A stretch of 5,273 nt of DNA from Erythrobacter sp. 34-65-8 (GTDB lineage: Bacteria; Pseudomonadota; Alphaproteobacteria; Sphingomonadales; Sphingomonadaceae): positions 1-5,273 of the forward strand of contig NCJP01000122.1 of assembly GCA_002278985.1 (NCBI GenBank), written 5' to 3'. The notes under the pieces were generated by a model. That model had not been told where the DNA came from. It worked only from the letters and a program-made list of their open reading frames with translations, and searched no databases. How positions within the stretch are numbered: position 1 is the stretch's first letter; each line of letters begins with the position of its first letter. The translations under genes were made by a program, and so were the position numbers. This document shows, in pieces, positions 1 through 5,273 of this stretch.

Positions 1-2524
1 CTTCCTGCAGGTAGAGCACCCGCAGGGCGGAGCAGCGCTGGCCCGCACTCTGGAAGGCGCTGCCGACCACATCGCGCGTCACCTGTTCGGGCAGGGCCGA
101 GCTGTCGACGATCATCGCGTTCTGCCCGCCGGTCTCGGCAATCAGGATGCCGAGCGGCCCTTCGCGAGCGGCGAGGCTGCGGTTGATCGCCCGGGCGGTG
201 TCAGTCGAACCGGTGAACGCGACCCCGGCAATGCGCGGATCGGAGGTGATCGCCGCGCCGACCTTGCCGTCACCGGGCAGGAGCTGGAACACCTCCTGCG
301 GAATGCCGGCTTCGTGGCACAGACGCACGGCGAGACTGGCGATCAGCGGGGTCTGCTCGGCAGGCTTGGCCACCACGGCATTGCCCGCCGCCAGCGCGGC
401 AGCGGCAGGGCCGATGAAGATCGCCAGCGGGAAGTTCCACGGGCTGATCGTGGCGAACACCCCGCGTCCGTGATGGCTCAGGCGGTTTTCCTCGCCCGTC
501 GGGCCGGGCAGCGGGACAGGCGCGCTGAACAGGCGGCGTGCCTCGCCCGCGTAGTAACGCAGGAAATCGACCGCCTCGCGCAGTTCCAGCACGGAATCGA
601 GCAGGGTCTTGCCGGCCTCGCGCTGGCACAGGCTGAGGAATTCGTCGGTATGCTGTTCGAACAGGTCGGCCGCCGCTTCCAGCAGCAGCGCGCGCTTTTC
701 GCCGCCCAGCGCGCACCAGCCGGGCTGGATCGCCTGTGCGGCGGCAAGGGCGCGGTCGATGTCGGACAGGCTCGCTTCGGTTACCAGCCCGACCTGCCGG
801 GCATGGGCCTGCGGGCTGACAATGGCGCAGGTCTGGCCCGGCTTGCCTGCAGTCCCGGTCGGTTCCGCCTGCCACATCACGCCTTCAAGCGCCTGTAGCC
901 GCTCCAGCAATGGCCCGCGTACCAGCGGGTCCGCCAGATCGACGCCCGCGCTGTTGGTGCGCCCCGGGAAGATCGCGCCGGGCAGGGGGATGGCCGGATT
1001 GCGCAGCGGCTCGAGCGCGGCGAGGTCCGCCACCGGATCGGTCACCAGGTCTGCCACCGGCACTTCGGCATCGCCCATGCGGTTGACGAAGCTGGAGTTG
1101 GCCCCGTTTTCGAGCAGGCGGCGCACCAGATAGGCGAGCAGGTCCTTGTGCCCGCCGACCGGCGCGTAAATGCGGACCGGGGTCGGGCGGTTGCCTTCGA
1201 GCCGGGCCAGCTCGGCATAGACCTCCTCGCCCATGCCGTGGAGGCGCTGGTATTCGAACTCCCGCTCACCGGCGAGCGCCTTGATCGCGCCAATGGTGTA
1301 GGCGTTGTGGGTGGCGAAAGCGGGATAGATCACGTCGCTCGCTTCGAGCAGGCGCGCGGCGCAGGCGAGGTAGGACACGTCGGTCGCGACCTTGCGGGTG
1401 AACACCGGGTAATCGGCAAAACCGCCCACCTGGCTCAGCTTGATCTCGCTGTCCCAGTAAGCGCCCTTGACCAGCCGGACCATCAGCCGCCGCCCGTGCC
1501 GCCGCGCCAGCCTGGCCGCCCAGTCGCAGACATGGACCGCGCGCTTCTGGTAGGCCTGCACCGCCAGGCCGAAGCCTTCCCACTGGCTGCCATCGGGCCG
1601 GGCGAACAGCGCGTCGTCGGCGACCAGCGCCTCGATCAGGTCGAGCGACGGCTCCAGCCGCTCCGCTTCCTCGGCATCGATGGTGAAATGCATGTCCGCA
1701 TCGCGGGCCCTGGCGGCAAGCGCCCGCACCACTGGTATCAGATGATCGAGCGCGGCCCCGGCGTGCCAGAAGTCGTAGCGCGGATAGAGCGCCGACAGCT
1801 TGACCGAGATACCCGGCGCGGTGCGGAACCCGCTGGCGGTTTCGCGCGCCAGCCGGTCAATCGCGGCCTCGTAGGACCGGCGATAGCGTTCGGCATCGGC
1901 CATCGTCATCGCCGCTTCGCCCAGCATGTCGAAGCTGTGAGTCACGCCTTTCGCGCGTTCGGGTGCGGCCCGCTTGAGTGCCTCGTCGATGGTCCGCCCG
2001 AACACGAACTGCCCGCCGAGGATCTTCATCGCCTGCAAGGTCGCGGTGCGGATGACCGGCTCGCCCACCCGGCCGATCGCGCGCCTGAGTGCTGCGCCCA
2101 TGCCGCGCTGGTGATCTTCCGGCCGCTCCAGCACTTCGCCCGTCAGCATCAGCGAGAACGTGGCGGCGTTGACGAAGGTCGAGCCGCTTTCGCCGAGGTG
2201 CTCCGACCAGTCGATCGGGCCGAGCTTGTCGCGGATCAGCGCATCGGCGGTGGCGGCATCGGGCACCCGAAGCAGGGCTTCGGCGAGGCACATCAGGGCG
2301 ATGCCTTCCTCGGTATCGAGCCCGAACTGCTGGAGGAAGGCATCGAGCCCGCTCGCCTTGCGCTGGCGTGCGCCTGCGATCAGCCGACTGGCAGTGGCGG
2401 CAGCCTCGGCGTGGACCGCACTGGCAGGAGCGGCCTGGCGCAGACGCTCGGTCAGGCAGGCCTGCTCCTCCTGCCGGTAGGCGAGGCGCAGGGTTTGGCG
2501 ATCAAGCGGCGCGGGAGACGGCAT
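1..2524 (-). CDS. putA: Bifunctional proline dehydrogenase / L-glutamate gamma-semialdehyde dehydrogenase PutA (3' end beyond window)
   Basis: PutA oxidises L-proline to pyrroline-5-carboxylate with FAD, passing electrons to membrane quinone, then oxidises the glutamate semialdehyde to glutamate with NAD+. The minus-strand frame is open for 841 codons. Family motifs seen: SGSTFVNAATFSLMLTGE in the N-terminal helical region; the proline dehydrogenase barrel with VKLSALYPRY (K242), IDAEEAERLE (D283), VKGAYWDSEI, FATHNAYT, LHGMGEE and RRLLENGANSSFVNR (R468-R469, substrate-binding arginines in the family); then the aldehyde dehydrogenase module with SPWNFPL (N697), KPAEQTP, ETGGQNA (general base E797) and GQRCSALR (nucleophile C831). 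The 34-residue Glu-Cys spacing is normal. No ribbon-helix-helix precedes the helical region, so this is not the autorepressor type. Given a usual length of about 1,000 residues or more, at least 150 are missing. Start ATG 2522-2524 has GAAGAG six bases upstream; an in-frame ATG at 2579-2581 would add 19 residues. No frameshift is seen. Confidence 0.96.
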   Translation of the reverse strand, partial: MPSPAPLDRQTLRLAYRQEEQACLTERLRQAAPASAVHAEAAATASRLIAGARQRKASGLDAFLQQFGLDTEEGIALMCLAEALLRVPDAATADALIRDKLGPIDWSEHLGESGSTFVNAATFSLMLTGEVLERPEDHQRGMGAALRRAIGRVGEPVIRTATLQAMKILGGQFVFGRTIDEALKRAAPERAKGVTHSFDMLGEAAMTMADAERYRRSYEAAIDRLARETASGFRTAPGISVKLSALYPRYDFWHAGAALDHLIPVVRALAARARDADMHFTIDAEEAERLEPSLDLIEALVADDALFARPDGSQWEGFGLAVQAYQKRAVHVCDWAARLARRHGRRLMVRLVKGAYWDSEIKLSQVGGFADYPVFTRKVATDVSYLACAARLLEASDVIYPAFATHNAYTIGAIKALAGEREFEYQRLHGMGEEVYAELARLEGNRPTPVRIYAPVGGHKDLLAYLVRRLLENGANSSFVNRMGDAEVPVADLVTDPVADLAALEPLRNPAIPLPGAIFPGRTNSAGVDLADPLVRGPLLERLQALEGVMWQAEPTGTAGKPGQTCAIVSPQAHARQVGLVTEASLSDIDRALAAAQAIQPGWCALGGEKRALLLEAAADLFEQHTDEFLSLCQREAGKTLLDSVLELREAVDFLRYYAGEARRLFSAPVPLPGPTGEENRLSHHGRGVFATISPWNFPLAIFIGPAAAALAAGNAVVAKPAEQTPLIASLAVRLCHEAGIPQEVFQLLPGDGKVGAAITSDPRIAGVAFTGSTDTARAINRSLAAREGPLGILIAETGGQNAMIVDSSALPEQVTRDVVGSAFQSAGQRCSALRVLYLQE

Positions 2525-2660
2525 CGGCGACTCTTCAACAAGTGATGGACTGGCTGGCTGCCGCCTTGAACCCGGTTTCATTTGCAATCAAGTTGCCCTC
2601 GACCATGGCACGCGTTGCGGCATGAATCGGCCAGCGATTTCTGTCCCGCAGCCGGGCACA

Positions 2661-2668
2661 ATGGTTAA
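2661..2668 (-). promoter_or_regulatory. Possible CtrA half-site (TTAACCAT)
   Basis: The minus strand reads TTAACCAT, matching the 8-mer half-site described for the cell-cycle regulator CtrA in Caulobacter and other alphaproteobacteria. It lies 58 bases before the parA-like start and 137 bases upstream of the putA start, so it could act on either gene. There is no second TTAA at the 7-base spacing of the full site (TTAA-N7-TTAA). An 8-base match can occur by chance, although AT-rich words are uncommon in DNA this rich in G+C. Confidence 0.3.
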
Positions 2669-2684
2669 TCCGCTTGCAACCCCG

Positions 2685-2702
2685 CTAAGTATAAGCACTT
2701 AG
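2685..2702. promoter_or_regulatory. Inverted repeat CTAAGT-N6-ACTTAG, candidate operator
   Basis: Two perfect 6-base arms, CTAAGT (2685-2690) and ACTTAG (2697-2702), flank the spacer ATAAGC. The centre is about 32 bases before the parA-like start. TATAAG at 2690-2695, the best -10-like hexamer here, lies inside the repeat, so a bound dimer would block initiation. No good -35 element sits 16-18 bases upstream; TTGCAA at 2674-2679 is only 10 bases away. The 18-bp span and centre-to-centre arm spacing of 12 bases suit a helix-turn-helix dimer on roughly one helical face. A terminator is unlikely: the stem is AT-rich and short, and no T-run follows. Confidence 0.4.
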
Positions 2703-2725
2703 GCGCAAACAGGGGGTCGCAGTCC

Positions 2726-3469
2726 ATGCCGGTCATCGCGGTTTACAGCGTCAAGGGCGGCGTGGGCAAAACCACGCTTGCGGTCGATCTTGCCTGGCGT
2801 TGCGCGCAGGTCGGCAAGTATCCGACCTTGCTGTGGGATCTGGACCAGCAGGGCGGTGCCGGTTTCCTGCTCGACGCACCGCCGCGGCGGACAGCGCGGG
2901 CCATGTCCCTGTTCCACCGTGACAGCCGCCCGCGCGACCTGATCGAGCAAAGCCGGTTCGAACGGCTCGACCTGCTTCAGGCGGACGAAAGCCTGCGCGG
3001 GATGCCGGTCCAGCTGGCGCGAATCGGGGGCAAGACCCGCCTTGCCCAGCTGCTTGCTTATCTGCGCGCGGATTATCGCCGGATCGTGCTCGATTGCCCG
3101 CCGATGATGAACGAAGTGAGCGACCAGATCCTGGCGGCCGCCGATATCGTGCTCCTGCCGCTGCCGCCTTCTCCGCTGGCGTCCCGCGCCCTGGGCCAGG
3201 TTCGCGATGAACTGACGCGGCACCACAGGAGCCATCCGCCCATCCTGCCGGTGCTGTCCATGTACGATTCGCGGCGCAAGCTGCACCGCGAAGTGCGCGA
3301 AGGCGATGGCAAGGGCTGGCCGGTGATTCCGCAAAGCAGCCATGTCGAACAGATGGCGCTGCGCCGCGAACCCGTGCCCGTGTTCGCCAATTCATCCGAG
3401 GCATCGCGGGCGATGGGCAGGCTGTGGAGCGCCGTCGAAATGAAGCTGGTCGAGCTCGGCCGGGCCTGA
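2726..3469 (+). CDS. ParA/MinD-family ATPase without a visible ParB partner
   Basis: This encodes a 247-residue cytoplasmic P-loop ATPase of the ParA/MinD (SIMIBI) class, whose members dimerise on ATP and move or position DNA, protein complexes or membrane machinery. Motifs seen: deviant Walker A KGGVGKTT at residues 10-17, with signature lysine K10 and catalytic lysine K15; Walker A' WDLDQQGGAGF with D38 and D40 (Gln where most ParAs have Pro); Walker B IVLDCPP with D123; and a C-terminal LSMYDSRRKLHREV, matching the LTMFDxRTxLxxxV region of Soj/ParA, then IPQSSHVEQM. There is no N-terminal helix-turn-helix, so it is the small type. No C-terminal MinD-like amphipathic helix is evident. AGGGGG (2711-2716) lies nine bases before the ATG. 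No ParB-like gene or parS-like site is visible, so an orphan role is more likely than classical chromosome partition; the cargo cannot be named. It may be co-transcribed with the downstream lipoprotein gene. Confidence 0.88.
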   Translation: MPVIAVYSVKGGVGKTTLAVDLAWRCAQVGKYPTLLWDLDQQGGAGFLLDAPPRRTARAMSLFHRDSRPRDLIEQSRFERLDLLQADESLRGMPVQLARIGGKTRLAQLLAYLRADYRRIVLDCPPMMNEVSDQILAAADIVLLPLPPSPLASRALGQVRDELTRHHRSHPPILPVLSMYDSRRKLHREVREGDGKGWPVIPQSSHVEQMALRREPVPVFANSSEASRAMGRLWSAVEMKLVELGRA

Positions 3470-3490
3470 CGCGCACGTAAACCCTGCGGC

Positions 3491-3518
3491 TTGACGGCCC
3501 GGCTGGCCGTGCCATTGT
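3491..3518 (+). promoter_or_regulatory. Weak sigma70-like promoter candidate upstream of the DUF3604 gene
   Basis: TTGACG at 3491-3496 (five of six -35 consensus bases) is followed after 16 bases by CATTGT at 3513-3518, which keeps the important A2 and T6 of the -10 box. The start codon lies 22 bases further on, leaving a short leader with GGGGGAGA at 3525-3532, eight bases before the ATG, as ribosome-binding site. This would allow expression independent of the ATPase gene. The -10 match is poor, so read-through from upstream is equally possible. Confidence 0.35.
3494..3510 (+). other. Short GC-rich hairpin between the ATPase and DUF3604 genes
   Basis: ACGGCC (3494-3499) and GGCCGT (3505-3510) are perfect 6-base arms around the loop CGGCT, 25 bases after the ATPase stop codon. 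No T-run follows, so a standard intrinsic terminator is not supported. It overlaps the -35 element and spacer of the candidate promoter, so it could be an operator, an mRNA 3'-end stabiliser, or chance in GC-rich DNA. Confidence 0.35.
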
Positions 3519-3540
3519 GGTGACGGGGGAGAATGCAACG

Positions 3541-5273
3541 ATGCGCCAGAATTTGATCCATGCCGCACTGGTAATCGGACTTGCTGCCGGGCTGGCTTCC
3601 TGCGGCGACCAGGCCGCCGTGGTTGCCGAAGCCGAAGCTGCCGTGGCCCTGGCCGAATTTCCCGAGCGGCCGCTGTGGGGCGACACCCATCTGCATACGG
3701 ACAATTCGATCGATGCCTTCGGTTTCGGCACCCGGCTGGGGCCGGACGAAGCGCTCAAGTTCGCGCGCGGTGAGGAAGTAACCGCCACCACCGGGCTCAA
3801 GGCGAAGCTCGCCCGCCCGCTCGATTTCCTCGTCATCGCTGACCATTCGGACGGTCTGGGCGCGACCAAGCGGCTCTATGATGCCCCGCGTTTCCTGATC
3901 CGCGACGAAACCCTGCTCCGCTGGCACGACATGATGCACGAATCGCCCGAAGGCTCGCAGCGTGCGGTGGCGGAACTGATCACGGCCGCGTCCAACGGCA
4001 CCCTGCCCGAAGCCTTGCGCGACCAGTCCGATGCCGAGGAAAACACCCGCGAGATCTGGACCGATCACCTTGCAACCATCGACAAGTACTACGAACCCGG
4101 CGTGTTCACCCCGCTGGCCGGGTTCGAGTACACCCTGATGCCGGACGGCAACAACCTGCACCGGGTGGTCATGTTCCGCGACGGTTACGACCGGACCAGC
4201 ACTGTCCTGCCCTATCCCGGCCTCGACGGGGCGATCGACCAGTTGTGGGACTATATGGACGCCTACGAGAAGGCGACCGGCGGCAAGGCGCTGGCCATCC
4301 CGCACAATTCGAATGTCTCCAACGGGCTGATGTTCGAGCTGACCGATTCGAAAGGAGGCCCGATGAGCGCGGCCTATGCCCGCCGCCGCGCGCTGCGCGA
4401 GCCGGTGGTCGAGGCGACCCAGATCAAGGGCGACAGCGAGAGCCATCCGTTCCTGTCCCCCAACGATGAATTCGCCAGCTTCGGTGACGTCGGCTGGGAA
4501 CTGGGCAACCTGCCGCTGACCGCCGGCAAGGACGATTCCATGCTGGCCGGCGAATACCTGCGCGAGGCATTGAAGCGCGGCCTGTCGATCGAGCAGCGGA
4601 CCGGGGCCAACCCTTACGCTTTCGGCATGATCGGCTCGACCGACAGCCACACCTCGCTCGCCACGGCGGACGAGGACAATTTCTTCGGCAAGCACACCGG
4701 CAACGAACCCAATGCGAAGCGCGCGCTCGAATCGCAGAACCTGGGCACGCGCGAAGGGCGGTTCGGCTGGCATTATCTCGCGGGCGGCTATGCCGCGGTC
4801 TGGGCACGCGCCAACACCCGGGCGGAAATCTTCGACGCGATGATGCGGCGGGAAGTCTATGCCACCACCGGATCGCGCATGGTGGTGCGGCTGTTCGCCG
4901 GGTTCGATTTCACTGAGGCCGACTGGCAGGGGGACTGGGTCAGGGCCGGCTATACCCGCGGCGTGCCGATGGGCGGCACATTGAAGGAACAAGGCAAGGC
5001 CCCGACCTTCCTCATTTCGGCCCTGAAAGACCCGGAAGGCGCCAATCTGGACCGGGTGCAGGTGGTCAAGGGCTGGGTCAGCGCCGATGGCCAGACACAG
5101 GAACAGGTCTACGACGTCGTCTGGTCCGACATGGACACGCGCGTGCAGGTCGGCGGCAAGGTCCCGGCGGTGGGCGATACGGTCGACCGGGCCAAGGCGA
5201 CCTGGACCAACACGATTGGCGCGCCGGAACTGCGCGTGACCTGGACCGATCCGGACTATCGCCCGGGGCAGCG
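3541..5273 (+). CDS. DUF3604 family lipoprotein, PHP-like metal-binding domain (3' end beyond window)
   Basis: This is an exported protein of the DUF3604 family, related to PHP-type metal-dependent hydrolases; its substrate is unknown. The first 577 residues are present. Residues 1-20 form a signal peptide with a hydrophobic core ending in lipobox L-A-S-C (C21). Gly at +2 rather than Asp suggests the outer membrane. An Ala/Glu-rich linker (about 25-40) leads to the domain. Likely metal ligands lie in GDTHLHT (D48, H50, H52), IADHSD (D101, H102), IPHNSN (H255), EATQIKGDSESH (E291, H302) and GSTDSHTS (D368, H370), the pattern expected of a PHP-like site; ligand roles are inferred from the motifs. 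The frame is intact to the edge; family members usually run past 600 residues, so only a short tail is missing. GGGGGAGA eight bases before the ATG supports this start; an ATG at 3533 is out of frame. The ATPase gene lies 71 bases upstream on the same strand. Confidence 0.9.
   Translation, partial: MRQNLIHAALVIGLAAGLASCGDQAAVVAEAEAAVALAEFPERPLWGDTHLHTDNSIDAFGFGTRLGPDEALKFARGEEVTATTGLKAKLARPLDFLVIADHSDGLGATKRLYDAPRFLIRDETLLRWHDMMHESPEGSQRAVAELITAASNGTLPEALRDQSDAEENTREIWTDHLATIDKYYEPGVFTPLAGFEYTLMPDGNNLHRVVMFRDGYDRTSTVLPYPGLDGAIDQLWDYMDAYEKATGGKALAIPHNSNVSNGLMFELTDSKGGPMSAAYARRRALREPVVEATQIKGDSESHPFLSPNDEFASFGDVGWELGNLPLTAGKDDSMLAGEYLREALKRGLSIEQRTGANPYAFGMIGSTDSHTSLATADEDNFFGKHTGNEPNAKRALESQNLGTREGRFGWHYLAGGYAAVWARANTRAEIFDAMMRREVYATTGSRMVVRLFAGFDFTEADWQGDWVRAGYTRGVPMGGTLKEQGKAPTFLISALKDPEGANLDRVQVVKGWVSADGQTQEQVYDVVWSDMDTRVQVGGKVPAVGDTVDRAKATWTNTIGAPELRVTWTDPDYRPGQ

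Noticed and set aside
270..875. 201-codon minus-strand frame inside putA
   Set aside because: It is on the same strand as putA but in another frame, Arg/Pro/Gly-rich, and the putA frame is continuous here, so it is not evidence of a frameshift.
1148..2545. 465-codon open frame on the plus strand
   Set aside because: It is antisense to the proline dehydrogenase half of putA, which has motif-level support throughout. The His/Arg/Gly/Pro-rich translation is typical of a reverse-strand shadow.
3494..3510. Intrinsic terminator after the ATPase gene
   Set aside because: The 6-bp stem exists, but no run of T follows, so it is listed only as a hairpin of unknown role.
2751..3869. 372-codon open frame on the minus strand
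   Set aside because: It is antisense across both the ATPase and the start of the DUF3604 gene, is low in complexity (Ala/Arg/Ser/Pro-rich) and has no recognisable domain.
3073..4992. 639-codon open frame on the minus strand
   Set aside because: It lies antisense to the ATPase and DUF3604 genes, which carry clear family motifs. Long antisense frames are expected in GC-rich DNA, and its translation shows no family motif I recognise.
1..5273. CRISPR array, tRNA, insertion sequence or attachment site
   Set aside because: No regularly spaced repeats, tRNA-like arms, terminal inverted repeats or transposase motifs were seen by eye; nearly all of the window is accounted for by the three genes.

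Overview
The window is GC-rich, densely coding DNA, most likely from an alphaproteobacterium of the sphingomonad/erythrobacter type. This is inferred from the strong G/C bias at third codon positions, a PutA without an N-terminal DNA-binding domain, a ParA-type ATPase with no ParB partner nearby, and a DUF3604 lipoprotein. No marker gene fixes the taxonomy.

There are three protein-coding genes. Positions 1-2524 (minus strand) hold the first 841 codons of putA, the bifunctional proline dehydrogenase / L-glutamate-gamma-semialdehyde dehydrogenase. It runs off the left edge ten codons after its catalytic cysteine. Positions 2525-2725 are a divergent intergenic region with a perfect 6-bp inverted repeat, a CtrA-like half-site and two copies of the self-complementary hexamer TTGCAA. 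Positions 2726-3469 (plus) encode a 247-residue ParA/MinD-family ATPase with no ParB in view. A 71-bp gap follows, with a small hairpin and a weak promoter candidate. Positions 3541-5273 (plus) hold the first 577 codons of a DUF3604 (PHP-like, probably metal-binding) protein with a lipoprotein signal peptide. It runs off the right edge.

The genes do not form an obvious pathway. putA is a stand-alone proline-catabolism gene whose divergent neighbour is not the Lrp-type regulator often found there. The ATPase and the lipoprotein share a strand and are close together, so they may be co-transcribed, but the gap has its own candidate promoter and ribosome-binding site. I saw no tRNA, rRNA, CRISPR array, insertion sequence or phage gene. 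No clearly new system can be claimed. The least understood items are the orphan ATPase with its palindromic upstream site and the exported DUF3604 protein.
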